64,000 bases of DNA from Vibrio neptunius. Lineage in GTDB: Bacteria; Pseudomonadota; Gammaproteobacteria; Enterobacterales; Vibrionaceae. The stretch spans positions 1 to 64,000 of the forward strand of contig NZ_JXXU01000027.1 of NCBI RefSeq assembly GCF_000967495.1, read 5' to 3'. Under the pieces are notes generated by a model that was not told where the DNA came from, ran no database searches, and saw only the letters and a program-made list of their open reading frames with translations. The translations under genes and the position numbers were made by a program. Shown here piece by piece: positions 30,931 through 40,160 of the stretch (position 1 is the first letter of the stretch; every line of letters begins with the position of its first letter).

Positions 30931-33900
30931 CTAAGGCTCAGAAACACATGAGGCATAGAATTTAAAAGAGTTGATGTAAGAGCTCCGCCAGTTGTTATAC
31001 ATGTATACGCTCCAGTACGTTGGATTGCCGCTGCTACTATTTCCAGCTGTCGTCGAGGCCCAGTAATGGGTTTCAAGTGTCCAACCGCGTTCGGTAGACA
31101 GCTTTCCGCGTATAATAGGACTAACCCCGTAATAGGCGTAGAGCTCATCACTTAACTCGTCCACTGTCGGTAAACGCCAATTTGAGCGTCCTGCCAGTTT
31201 GATTGTATTGTATTTAGGGCACAGCGCATTCGCTTTTGTCCAAGTGAATTTGTAAAACGTACCTGCATTATCAATGCCGTCCGTATGAGTGCTTCCTCCT
31301 AGACCAAGGCTCCCAAGATAAGCAACGGATGGTGGATTGGTAAACCACTTGCCATTACCTGTATCGAAGAGATCAATGCACTTACCTTCTAAACCGTTAC
31401 TGTCTAAATTACATACGTTGACGTCAATACTCTTCGTAAAGCCGTTTTTCGATACTGTTATTGTGCTACTTCCTGAAGTAAGCCCTGTGACCATACCATC
31501 AGAAGTGACAGACATCTCGGCTGTACCCACAGGTATCCACCAAACGACAGATTGACTGACATCGGAGGAGGAGCCATCACTGTAGTTAGCGGTGACTGTT
31601 ATCGCTTGCGTTTGACCTTTGACCACTCCGATTAACGGGGGGCTCAAAGTAAGCCCTGTCATGATAGCGTTGGTAACATCAACATTAATCGTGTTGCTGG
31701 TGATATTGTCTTTGACAGCGGTCACTGTCGTGGTGCCAACGTCAACCCCGGTGACTTGCCCTTGAGGGGTGACGGTGGCAGTACCAGTATCGATAGGGGC
31801 CCAAGTGACAGAATCACTGATATCGGATGAAGTGTTATCACTGTAAGTGGCTGTGGCGATTAAAGGTTGGCCATGCCCTTTGGCCACAGTGAGTTCTGTT
31901 GGTGTTACGTTAATAGCGGTGAGCACCGCGTCGTTGACCTCAACGCTCACTGAATGACTGGTGACGTTATCTTTGACTGCGGTGAGGGTAGTGGTACCAA
32001 TATTGCTGCCTGACAGTACTCCGTTAGCGGTGACGATGGCGATACTGGTATCGATAGGGATCCAAGTGATGGAGTTACTAATATCTGAAAAGGTGTTATC
32101 GCTGTAAGTGGCGGTCGCGGTTAGCGTTTGGTTTTGCCCTTTAGCGATCGTAATGACGGAAGGAGTCACACTAATGTTGGTTATCACGGCGTCACTCACT
32201 GCGACGTCGACGGTGTTGCTGGCAACCCCATCTTTGACGGCGGTGAGCGTTGTGGTACCAACATTGTTGCCTGACAGAACTCCATTCGAAGTAACCGTGG
32301 CTGTATTGTTATCGACTGGGCGCCAAGTAATAGAATCACTGATATCCGATGAAGTGTTATCACTGTAGGTCGCGATAGCGGTCATCGCTTGGTTTTGCCC
32401 TTTGGCGATAGAGACCACAGAAGGTGTCACGCTAATGCTGGTGATCACCGCATCACTGACCACTACGCCGACCGTGTTGCTGGTGACATTATCTTTTACC
32501 ACTGTGAGGGTAGTCGCTCCGACACTGCTGCCAGACAGCACCCCGTTAGAGGTGACCGTGACTGTGTTGGTATCGATAGGGCGCCAAGTGACGGAATTAC
32601 TGATATCAGATGAGGTGTTATTACTGTATATGGCGTTGGCGGTGAGCGTTTGGTGTTGCCCTTTGGCGACAGTCACGGCAGAAGGTGTCACGCTGATGCT
32701 GGTGATCACCGCGTCACTGACCACCACGCCGACGGTATTACTGGTAATGCCATCTTTCATCGCAGTCAGGGTAGTGTGGCCGGCTGCGCTACCAGTTAAC
32801 ACGCCGTTAGCGGTGACGGTGACTGTGCTGGTATCAATGGGGTCCCAGTTGACGGAATGACTGATATCTGACGAAGTGCCATCACTGTAGCGTGCTCTAG
32901 CCGTGAGCGGTTGCTCTTGGCCTTTGGCAACATTAATGATCGAAGGGTTCACGGTGATCTCGGTAAGCACCGCGTTAGAGACATCAACATTAACGGTGTT
33001 GCTGGTCACCCCATCTTTAAAGGCAGTGAGGGTGGTGTTACCTGCGTTTCCGCCGGTCAGCAATCCACTAGAAGTGACGGTGGCAGTACCAGTATCGGCA
33101 GGGCTCCAAGTGACCGAGTCACTGATATCCGATGAGGTGTTATCACTGTAGATCGCGATGGCGGTCATCGCTTGGTTTTGCCCTTTGGCGATAGAGACCA
33201 CAGAAGGTGTCACGCTAATGCTGGTGATCACGGCGTCACTCACCTCGACGTCAACAGTATTGCTGGCAACCCCATCTTTGACAGCGGTAAGAATTGTGGT
33301 GCCGACATTGCCGCCTGACAGAACACCATCAGAAGTGACTGTGGCGGTGTGGTTATCGACAGGGCGCCAACTAACTGAATCACTGATATCCAATGAGGTG
33401 TTATCACTGAGGATAGCGTTGGCGGTTAACGATTGGGTTTGCCCTCTGGCGACAGTGACGGCAGAAGGTGTCACGCTAATGCTGGTTATTACCGCATCAC
33501 TGACCACCACGCCGACCGTGTTGCTGGTGACATTGTCTTTTACCGCAGTGAGGGTCGTCTTACCGACCTTGCTGCCAGACAAAACCCCGCTCGAGGTGAC
33601 CGTCGCGGTGCTATTATCGACAGGGCGCCAAGTAACGGAATTACTGATAATTGATGAGGTGCCATCACTGTAAACGGCGTTGGCGGCGAGCGTTTGGTGT
33701 TGCCCTTTAGCAATATTTACAATGGAAGGTGTCACGGTGATCCCTGTGATCACGGCATCAGAAACATCGACGTTTACTGATTGGCTGGTTATGCCTTCTT
33801 TTATTGCAGTGACGGTGGTAGAGCCGATACTAACACCGTTAAGTAAACCGTGATCGGTTTGTGATGTAATGGTGGCTTTAGAGGGATCGTCCGATACCCA

Positions 33901-34491
33901 AGTGACAGAGTCACTGATATTCATCGACAGGCCATTACTGTATGTCGCGGTGGCAGTGAGCGGTTGGTGATGCCCTTTGGCAAGATTCACCGCAGAAGGG
34001 GTGATGGTGATATCGGTAATGGTGGCGTCGGTAACCGTCACTTCCAGTGAGTTACTGGTGAGGCTATCTTTGCGTAAAGACACCATTACTGCCCCTGGCG
34101 CTTTCCCTTTCAATACCCCCGACTGAATAAATTCGCCTAACTCCGTGTCACTGGATTGCCAATCCTCGACAGCTAATTCCTCGGTTAACACTTTAGATTG
34201 GCCATTCGAGTATTCACCCACAGCGAGAAAAGATTGCTCGCTACCGGTGATCAGTGTGAGCTCACTCGTTCCCTTAGTTTTAATCGGGTAGGCGGTGAGA
34301 GTCAGCCGCTCCAATTGCGCGGTAGTCTCGCCTTGGTCTGGTGTTGGCCTTGTCGAGCTTGAAGAAGGAGGGGGTGATGAAGAGACGTTGCCTTCCTCTT
34401 CTTCTGAACCCCCGCAGCCAGACAGGAGTAGTGCTATCAGGGTCAAGGCCATGAGGAACAAAAGGTCTTTTACATTGAATTGGTTGTCCAT
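30931..34491 (-). CDS. Big_2-repeat surface lipoprotein, copy B
   Basis: 1186 aa, paralogue of the gene at 21971. Lipobox LLLSGC with Cys26, Ser/Pro spacer, one diverged and ten Big_2-type modules, then a C-terminal DUF1566/Lcl-type domain with GRSNWRLPTVDELSDEL, ending FYASCVSEP. The first modules align one to one with copy A; a central part has three modules fewer. The C-terminal domains share the WRLPT core and Cys positions but differ strongly elsewhere, which suggests different ligands on similar stalks. A 396-bp tract identical to copy A points to recent gene conversion. Own promoter region upstream resembles that of copy A. Confidence 0.88.
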   Translation of the reverse strand: MDNQFNVKDLLFLMALTLIALLLSGCGGSEEEEGNVSSSPPPSSSSTRPTPDQGETTAQLERLTLTAYPIKTKGTSELTLITGSEQSFLAVGEYSNGQSKVLTEELAVEDWQSSDTELGEFIQSGVLKGKAPGAVMVSLRKDSLTSNSLEVTVTDATITDITITPSAVNLAKGHHQPLTATATYSNGLSMNISDSVTWVSDDPSKATITSQTDHGLLNGVSIGSTTVTAIKEGITSQSVNVDVSDAVITGITVTPSIVNIAKGQHQTLAANAVYSDGTSSIISNSVTWRPVDNSTATVTSSGVLSGSKVGKTTLTAVKDNVTSNTVGVVVSDAVITSISVTPSAVTVARGQTQSLTANAILSDNTSLDISDSVSWRPVDNHTATVTSDGVLSGGNVGTTILTAVKDGVASNTVDVEVSDAVITSISVTPSVVSIAKGQNQAMTAIAIYSDNTSSDISDSVTWSPADTGTATVTSSGLLTGGNAGNTTLTAFKDGVTSNTVNVDVSNAVLTEITVNPSIINVAKGQEQPLTARARYSDGTSSDISHSVNWDPIDTSTVTVTANGVLTGSAAGHTTLTAMKDGITSNTVGVVVSDAVITSISVTPSAVTVAKGQHQTLTANAIYSNNTSSDISNSVTWRPIDTNTVTVTSNGVLSGSSVGATTLTVVKDNVTSNTVGVVVSDAVITSISVTPSVVSIAKGQNQAMTAIATYSDNTSSDISDSITWRPVDNNTATVTSNGVLSGNNVGTTTLTAVKDGVASNTVDVAVSDAVITNISVTPSVITIAKGQNQTLTATATYSDNTFSDISNSITWIPIDTSIAIVTANGVLSGSNIGTTTLTAVKDNVTSHSVSVEVNDAVLTAINVTPTELTVAKGHGQPLIATATYSDNTSSDISDSVTWAPIDTGTATVTPQGQVTGVDVGTTTVTAVKDNITSNTINVDVTNAIMTGLTLSPPLIGVVKGQTQAITVTANYSDGSSSDVSQSVVWWIPVGTAEMSVTSDGMVTGLTSGSSTITVSKNGFTKSIDVNVCNLDSNGLEGKCIDLFDTGNGKWFTNPPSVAYLGSLGLGGSTHTDGIDNAGTFYKFTWTKANALCPKYNTIKLAGRSNWRLPTVDELSDELYAYYGVSPIIRGKLSTERGWTLETHYWASTTAGNSSSGNPTYWSVYMYNNWRSSYINSFKFYASCVSEP
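32609..33004. repeat. Gene-conversion tract shared with 24381-24776
   Basis: Identical by eye to the tract in copy A; sequence differs immediately outside (CAGATGAGG against CGGATGAGG on one side, GCTGGTCACC against GCTGTCAACC on the other). Confidence 0.85.
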
Positions 34492-34802
34492 TTGATAGTT
34501 TTCCCTATGTTTAATTAAAAAGATTAAAAACGAAACGTAGGGGGAATTTGATTAATTAATGGGTAATTTATTGGATATGTACGAGTGATGTGTTTGATTT
34601 AATCGATCGATATTTATTATCTATTTAATTTCATAATCTTGTGTTGTTAGAATTCATAGTAGAGCTTTCGCTTAGTTTGAGAGATAAGTCACTGCCACCA
34701 GCCGCCGCCTGATTTAGGCAGAGGCTGAGGAGGCAAGCTGGTAACAGCCATTTAGCCAATATCAAGGGTATATAGCGAACAGCTTAAGGCTGTTCGCTTT
34801 GG
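34492..34802. other. 5' flank of Big_2 copy B
   Basis: AT-rich promoter region with ATCGATCGAT, the conserved intergenic element (about 34650-34770) and the stem-loop GCGAACAGC-TTAA-GGCTGTTCGC (34774-34800), which sits 3' of the MBL gene and may terminate it. No gene. Confidence 0.55.
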
Positions 34803-36134
34803 TTAGTCGGAGTAGCTTTTCACTTCGAACCCGAGTGCTTTAAGTTCAGATGCAAACTGCGCTTGCGTGTCGGGTTCGCCATGAATCAAGTGAATTTGCT
34901 TCGGTTTGTCAGCAATGCCATTAATAAAGCGCAGTAGATCGTGTTTATCTGCATGGGCAGAGTAGCCTGACATTGTATGAACCTGCGCTTTGACTTCGAG
35001 CTTTTCACCGTCAATTTCTACATCCATCGCGCCAGTTTGAATATCTCGGCCCAAAGTCCCTTGTGCTTGATAACCTGCTAGAAGAACATCGGTTGTTTCC
35101 AAAGGCAGTAGCGCTTTCAGATAGTCCATGATACGACCACCTTGGCACATTCCAGAGGCCGCGACGACTATCGCAGGTTCTTGGGTTGATTGGAGGCGAT
35201 TAACCAAGCGCTGATGGGTGCGATGATCTTCGACCGTAATACATTGCTCAAACGCGAGTGGGTGGCGATGCCTCTCTAGACGCTGTTTCGCTTCCTTGCC
35301 CCATAACTGTTTGAAATGGCGATAGGAGCGAGTGACACGTTGGGCCATGGGTGAATCGAGAATAATAGGGATAGAAACATCAATTTGATGGTGGTGGATG
35401 AGCTGCTCAATATCGAACAACAATTCCTGAGTACGTCCAACACTAAACGCAGGGATCAAGATCGCTCCTCCATCTTCAAGAGAGCGATCTATGATGGCAT
35501 TTAATCGTTCCGCTCGCGTGGCGACATCTTCATGTTGTTTGTCGCCATAGGTTGTTTCAATCAGCAGGTAATCGGCACGCTGTGGAGATTTAGGATCAGG
35601 CAGGAGTGGGGTGTTACTTGGACCGAGATCGCCAGAAAAGACTACCACTTCTTGATTCGCCAAGCGCACTTCCACATAGGCCGAACCGAGTATATGCCCC
35701 GCGGATTGAAAACGTATCGTCATCGAACTTATGGAGTGAATCTCGTCTAGGCAATGCCAACAATTGTAGTCCAATGGCTCAATCAGACGACGTATCTTGT
35801 TTAACACTCGCTCGGTTTGTTTGCGGTCTAAACCGAGTTGCAGCTTTAGGCTATCTTCGAGCATTAACGGGATCAGTTCGGCTGTTGCGGTAGTGCAGTA
35901 AATAGGTTGGTTATAGCCAGTTGCGAGTAACCACGGCAATCGACCTATGTGGTCAATATGGGCGTGGGTAATGACAATCGCGGTCAAGTGAGAGGTTTCA
36001 AATTCAATATCCAACGGCCGAGCATCAGCGCCTTGAAATAGCCCGCAGTCGATAAGAATGGCTTGGGCCTCTGATCTGAGCTCATGGCAAGAGCCAGTAA
36101 TCGTTTGTTTGCCGCCATGGTGAATGATCTTCAT
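34803..36134 (-). CDS. MBL-fold/beta-CASP RNA exonuclease-like protein
   Basis: 443 aa. The metallo-beta-lactamase signature THAHIDHIGRLP, further ligands (SAGHILGSAYVE, FSGDLG), the beta-CASP insert and the C-terminal RMMBL motifs (VHTMSGYSAHADKHDLL, HGEPD) identify a CPSF/Ysh1-like nuclease of the type annotated as RNA-specific exonuclease. ATG 36134 with GAGGA upstream begins directly at MKIIHHGGKQ. Members process or degrade RNA; some prokaryotic ones act on DNA. Its 3' end is duplicated at 26571-26686. Its place between defence genes may be coincidental. Confidence 0.88.
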   Translation of the reverse strand: MKIIHHGGKQTITGSCHELRSEAQAILIDCGLFQGADARPLDIEFETSHLTAIVITHAHIDHIGRLPWLLATGYNQPIYCTTATAELIPLMLEDSLKLQLGLDRKQTERVLNKIRRLIEPLDYNCWHCLDEIHSISSMTIRFQSAGHILGSAYVEVRLANQEVVVFSGDLGPSNTPLLPDPKSPQRADYLLIETTYGDKQHEDVATRAERLNAIIDRSLEDGGAILIPAFSVGRTQELLFDIEQLIHHHQIDVSIPIILDSPMAQRVTRSYRHFKQLWGKEAKQRLERHRHPLAFEQCITVEDHRTHQRLVNRLQSTQEPAIVVAASGMCQGGRIMDYLKALLPLETTDVLLAGYQAQGTLGRDIQTGAMDVEIDGEKLEVKAQVHTMSGYSAHADKHDLLRFINGIADKPKQIHLIHGEPDTQAQFASELKALGFEVKSYSD

Positions 36135-36270
36135 GTTAAATCCTCGCAACCGTTTCAAGCTGACTGTGCCGACAAAGCTATTTTACGACAACTAGCCCAG
36201 CCAAATTTGCGAGGATTGAACACTTTTGGCAGTAAGTTATAGAGTACTCAGTGGTTTATCTGTAAGGCAT

Positions 36271-36292
36271 TGGTGCCTGTTCCTAAATCACT
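36271..36292 (+). repeat. Interspersed repeat, copy 12
   Basis: TGGTGCCTGTTCCTAAATCA, preceded by AAGGCAT. Directly after it (36298-36375) comes a third, partial copy of the conserved intergenic element from the Big_2 5' flanks. It is the last copy seen in the window. Confidence 0.8.
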
Positions 36293-36297
36293 TCTAG

Positions 36298-36375
36298 AGT
36301 TGAAGCTTAGTCTGCGAGAAAAATCACCGCCACCAGCCAGCGCCTGATTTTAGGCACAGGCTGATGATGGGGATT
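36298..36375. repeat. Partial third copy of the Big_2 upstream element
   Basis: GCTTAGTCTGCGAGAAAAATCACCGCCACCAGCCAGCGCCTGA-type sequence matching about 26440-26510 and 34670-34730. On the minus strand all three can fold a hairpin around a CCTGA/GCCT...AGGC core inside a CCAGC/GCTGG outer stem in copy A. Confidence 0.6.
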
Positions 36376-36406
36376 AGTATCCAGAATGGTTGATTGTGGT
36401 TGTCTG

Positions 36407-37351
36407 TTAGCCGCGGTATTCAAATTGGGTTTCATGACCACACGAGCAGCTTAAGGTGTAAACCTGTTTGCGTTTGGACACCCGCGTTTTCTTGTTGCCA
36501 CACTCTCGGCAGGGCAGTTTCATCGACGTGTTGGTGTTGCATTCAGTGCAATTAACGTAGTAGCCGAACTTACCGTATTTAGGCACAGTGTTACTGCTAG
36601 AGCACTGCTTGCAGACCACACCAAAGTGGGTTGAATGAGCGGTGCTTATTTCTTCAGTGAGCGGAGTAACAGCCTCCGGTTCTGGGCTATCGAGCGGTTC
36701 TGGCTCGCTATCTAGATTGTTGAGTGGCTTATGTTCAGCAAGCAAAAAGTACTTAATGTTATTTAATTCATTGCTATTAAAAGAGGGGTTGGGTTTTAAC
36801 ACATTGCTGTGTTGAGCAATGATCTCTTTGACGCGCAAAGGAATACCCTCTGCTTTGACTATCTGTTGTGAGAGCTTAGAGGGGATATGAGCTCGGTCAA
36901 TGATGGCATCATTCGATGCCGCGCAAAGCGTATCCCAGCAGCGCCCGCCAAAGTAGCCTTGTAGGCCGAGTATTTTCACCAACAAGGTATCGGCATGATC
37001 ATTCAACAAGTTTTTGAGTAGCTCTGCCTGAATAGAAGCCTGAGTAATGGGTGAGGGCATACCGATCCATTGGCCTCGAACCGTTCTTTGCCATTCCAAT
37101 TGCTCATTCACTGTGACCGTACCTTTGATAGACTTTGACTCAATCACAATAAAGCCTTTCTTGTACACCACTAAGTGATCTATCTGGGCCGCTTCTCCTT
37201 TATGTTCGAATCGTAAGTCGTGAAAAATGAGGACGTTGCTCTGTTCTGAAAACTGTCTTTTTAAATAGAAAGCGACGTTATTCTCTACCTTATTACCCAG
37301 TTTTTGCTTGTAGTCACTTGTGGGAGAAAGGGCTTTTTCTTTGACTATCAT
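36407..37351 (-). CDS. NERD-domain nuclease with C-terminal zinc ribbons
   Basis: 314 aa. Residues about 12-125 show the nuclease-related (NERD) domain: KLGNKVENNVAFYLKRQF, the catalytic-type core AAQIDHLVVYKKGFIVIESKS, and W-Q-type residues after it. A Pro/Glu-rich linker leads to C-terminal CxxC pairs (VCKQCSS, NCTECNT, CRECGNKK, SCSCG) of two zinc ribbons, suggesting nucleic-acid binding. ATG 37351 (MIVKEKAL) is preferred over upstream GTG-type starts, though its ribosome site is weak. NERD proteins occur often in defence islands and on plasmids; specific activity is unknown. Confidence 0.85.
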   Translation of the reverse strand: MIVKEKALSPTSDYKQKLGNKVENNVAFYLKRQFSEQSNVLIFHDLRFEHKGEAAQIDHLVVYKKGFIVIESKSIKGTVTVNEQLEWQRTVRGQWIGMPSPITQASIQAELLKNLLNDHADTLLVKILGLQGYFGGRCWDTLCAASNDAIIDRAHIPSKLSQQIVKAEGIPLRVKEIIAQHSNVLKPNPSFNSNELNNIKYFLLAEHKPLNNLDSEPEPLDSPEPEAVTPLTEEISTAHSTHFGVVCKQCSSSNTVPKYGKFGYYVNCTECNTNTSMKLPCRECGNKKTRVSKRKQVYTLSCSCGHETQFEYRG

Positions 37352-37571
37352 GATTGAACCTATGGCTTTTCTTTTTATGCTACCACGCACTTATTGGTTG
37401 TAGGGTGATTGGGGGTAGAGTATATGCTCAATTTGTGATCGATGTTTCTCTTCCAAACTGTCTCGGCTCTGATAAGACTGCCATCACAATAAATCATTCT
37501 TTTCTAATACTTTATCGCCTTATATCACTGAGAGATATATCATGTGTGCATTGTGATATGTGGTTTGATGT

Positions 37572-39281
37572 ATGTCCGCAACGAGTTCTTTTTACGATAA
37601 CAATGCCCTTCAGCTTGCTAAGCAATACAACGCCCTAGACTTTGAATCTGTCCATCAGTCTTGGTCTGCTTATTGGCCTAAATCTGGCGATGCCGTTTTA
37701 GATATCGGTGCAGGCTCTGGGCGAGATGCCCAATGGATGAGCGAACAGGGCTGTGAGGTGATTGCCGTTGAGCCTAGCGATGCACTGCGTCAAATAGGGC
37801 AAGCAGGCACCACACCACAAGTGACTTGGCTTAATGATTCCTTGCCCGCTTTAAAAAGCGTCCAAAGCCTTGGAATGCGCTTTGACCTTATTCTTATCAG
37901 CGCCGTTTGGATGCATCTAGCGCCTTCAGTGCGTGAAAGAGCTTTTCGAAAACTATCGGGTTTATTGTCTCCGAATGGAAAACTAGTGATCAGTTTACGT
38001 CATGGGTCGTTTACTGACGGTCGAGTAGGCCATCCGGTTTCGGTGGCAGAACTGGAACAGTTTTCAAAAGACTATGCGCTCAACACGATACTGGTCTCCG
38101 ATAGTGAGGATAACCTAAATAGGACGGATGTCTCTTGGCAGACGGTGGTGTTCAGTTTGTCTGATGATGGAGCCGGCAGCCTAAATAAGGTTCGACGTAT
38201 CATTGTTCATGACCACAAGTCGGCAACCTATAAGTTGGCCTTGCTAAGAACGTTGATCCGTATTGCGGACGCCCATCCCGGCGCCGTTTTAGATAGGACG
38301 GATGGCAAAGTCAGTATTTCTGCTGGCCTTGTGGCCTTGTATTGGGTGAGGCAATTCAAGCGTCTTATCGACATTGATATTGAAGGCTCTGGTATTCAAC
38401 AAAACTCCAACACACGCAAGGGGCTGGGGTTTGTCAAAGATGATGGCTGGAATAAGCTCAAGCACCTTGCGGCTGATGACCTTGCCATCGGTTCACTCTT
38501 TGTTGGCGAAGAAGCGGTGGCTATTCAGGCACTGTTTACTCAGACGTTAAAGACCATAAAGGAAGGCCCAGTCACCTATATCTATCAGGGAGATAAGCAT
38601 AACAAGCTGTTCCAAATAGAATCAGCATCAAAGCGCGGAAAACGTTCGCAAGCGATTGTATTGGACGGCGAGTTTTTTGCCAGTTTTGGTCAGTTTGTTT
38701 TGGATGAAAAGCTGTGGGATTGCTTCCGGCTGTATTGTGCTTGGATAGAGCCATTGGTGGTGAACCAATGGATAACGGAAATGCAGCGTTTTGAGCTGAA
38801 TCGAGCGCGCAACATTACTCTGCAAACTTACCATGAATGCTTAGTGTGGCTTGATTCATCACGTGATACGCGTGAAGTCCGTAAACGAGTTGATGAGTTA
38901 CGCGCCCAAGGCGAAGCGGTGCCGAATGTTTGGAGTAACACCAAGCTAACGAACCAATACGATGTGGACCACTGCCTTCCTTTTACCTATTGGCCTAATA
39001 ACGATAAGTGGAACCTCCTGCCGACCACCTCAAAACAGAATCGAAGCAAGAGTGATCGTGTGCCTAAGGCTCAGCGTTTGTCCGAATCCCGTGAACGCAT
39101 CTTGCAGTGGTGGCAGATGGCGTGGGGCAGCGACCCCTTACAGCAACAACGCTTTTTTAATCAAGCCGCCCTTTCTTTACCTAACGTAACAGCGCAATGC
39201 GATGACTTTGAACAAGTGTTTGAAGCGATGGTATTGCAAGTGAAAGGCCTGAAGGCCCGCTTGCTGGTTTCGGAATGGTAA
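37572..39281 (+). CDS. SAM methyltransferase fused to an HNH-type nuclease
   Basis: 569 aa. The N-terminal domain (about 1-200) is a class I SAM methyltransferase with motif I VLDIGAGSGRD (42-52) and acidic EPSDAL. A middle region (about 215-400, LLRTLIRIADAHPGAVLDR, ISAGLVALYWVRQF) resembles that of HNH-associated defence proteins. The C-terminal region has an HNH-like core YDVDHCLPFTYWPNNDKWNLLPTTSKQNRSK (about 460-495). It begins a three-gene unit with the SRA/HNH and NUDIX genes (42-bp gap, then 4-nt overlap). Methylation plus cleavage in one chain suggests restriction-modification or a modification-triggered nuclease; I do not recognise it as a named system. Confidence 0.8.
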   Translation: MSATSSFYDNNALQLAKQYNALDFESVHQSWSAYWPKSGDAVLDIGAGSGRDAQWMSEQGCEVIAVEPSDALRQIGQAGTTPQVTWLNDSLPALKSVQSLGMRFDLILISAVWMHLAPSVRERAFRKLSGLLSPNGKLVISLRHGSFTDGRVGHPVSVAELEQFSKDYALNTILVSDSEDNLNRTDVSWQTVVFSLSDDGAGSLNKVRRIIVHDHKSATYKLALLRTLIRIADAHPGAVLDRTDGKVSISAGLVALYWVRQFKRLIDIDIEGSGIQQNSNTRKGLGFVKDDGWNKLKHLAADDLAIGSLFVGEEAVAIQALFTQTLKTIKEGPVTYIYQGDKHNKLFQIESASKRGKRSQAIVLDGEFFASFGQFVLDEKLWDCFRLYCAWIEPLVVNQWITEMQRFELNRARNITLQTYHECLVWLDSSRDTREVRKRVDELRAQGEAVPNVWSNTKLTNQYDVDHCLPFTYWPNNDKWNLLPTTSKQNRSKSDRVPKAQRLSESRERILQWWQMAWGSDPLQQQRFFNQAALSLPNVTAQCDDFEQVFEAMVLQVKGLKARLLVSEW

Positions 39282-39323
39282 TACCCGCAGTACCCCAACA
39301 ACGAAGTAAAACAGATAGATATA

Positions 39324-40160
39324 ATGGTTGATTTTTCACTACCTGCCCCAGGCACAAAACTTAATAATAACGAGTTACGCGAAACATTTGGCTGTAGCCC
39401 ACAAGGCGGCATGCGCCGCGCCCACAAAACCAATACTTTGGTTATTGTCTCTAATCATGTCGAATCAATCTATGATGACCGTTGGTCTGGTGGCGTTCTG
39501 CATTACACCGGCATGGGAACTAAGGGCGACCAAAGCCTAACGTTTCAGCAAAACAAAACCTTGGCTGAGTCGGGTTCCAACGGTGTCGCCGTTCACTTAT
39601 TCGAGGTGTTTAGAGATAAAGAATATACCTATATCGGTCAGGTCGAACTTGAAGGCGAACCTTATTCGGAAGTGCAAGATGATCAACAAGGCAACCCAAG
39701 AAAGGTTTACGTGTTTCCTTTGAAACTTGTCTCGGGAGTGCGTCAGGTTAAAAAGCAAGATCGAGATAATGTAGAGACCATCCGTACTCGCAAGGCGAAA
39801 AAGTTAACTCTTGGGCAGCTCAAGACATTGGCGGTCAAGTCTGGCAAAAAAGCCACTCGTTATCTACAACAGTCAACCAGCTATGAGCGAAATATTTGGG
39901 TAGCAGAGCTGGCTAAAAGGCTGGCGAAAGGGACTTGTCAGTTATGCCTCCAACCCGCGCCTTTTAAAAATGCAAAGGGGGAGCCATACCTCGAAACGCA
40001 CCATATTATTTGGCTCTCCAAAGAGGGCGATGACACGAGTGAAAATACCATTGCCTTGTGCCCCAACTGCCATAAGAAAATGCACATCGTCGATGATAAA
40101 AAGGATGTTGAGGCACTAAAAATCCGCAGCCAAAAATTATTGGAAGAGCATAATCAATGA
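39324..40160 (+). CDS. McrA/SRA-like HNH endonuclease
   Basis: 278 aa. The N-terminal part (about 1-140) has the pattern of the ScoMcrA-like SRA base-recognition domain (FGCSPQGGMRRAH, HYTGMGTKGDQ, NKTLAESGSNGV, HLFEVF, YTYIGQVEL). The C-terminal part is a canonical zinc HNH nuclease: CQLC (about 205), LETHHIIWLSKEGDD (about 222), NTIALCPNCHKKMH. Proteins of this build cut DNA carrying modified bases (type IV restriction). The stop overlaps the NUDIX start by 4 nt, so the two are coupled. Confidence 0.85.
   Translation: MVDFSLPAPGTKLNNNELRETFGCSPQGGMRRAHKTNTLVIVSNHVESIYDDRWSGGVLHYTGMGTKGDQSLTFQQNKTLAESGSNGVAVHLFEVFRDKEYTYIGQVELEGEPYSEVQDDQQGNPRKVYVFPLKLVSGVRQVKKQDRDNVETIRTRKAKKLTLGQLKTLAVKSGKKATRYLQQSTSYERNIWVAELAKRLAKGTCQLCLQPAPFKNAKGEPYLETHHIIWLSKEGDDTSENTIALCPNCHKKMHIVDDKKDVEALKIRSQKLLEEHNQ

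Larger units (their letters stand above)
30757..34918. repeat. Large direct repeat, copy B (Big_2 lipoprotein block)
   Basis: Counterpart of copy A (21785-26686) in the same orientation. It continues without a break into the full MBL nuclease gene, so copy B keeps the original arrangement and copy A is the derived one. Confidence 0.85.

Noticed and set aside
31300-33680. Plus-strand frames antisense to the second Big_2 gene
   Set aside because: Same reason: shadows of the repeated coding sequence.
24-36292. Short interspersed repeats as integron attC sites or CRISPR repeats
   Set aside because: No attC-type R-boxes or integrase, irregular spacing of hundreds to thousands of bases, and no spacer-like units.
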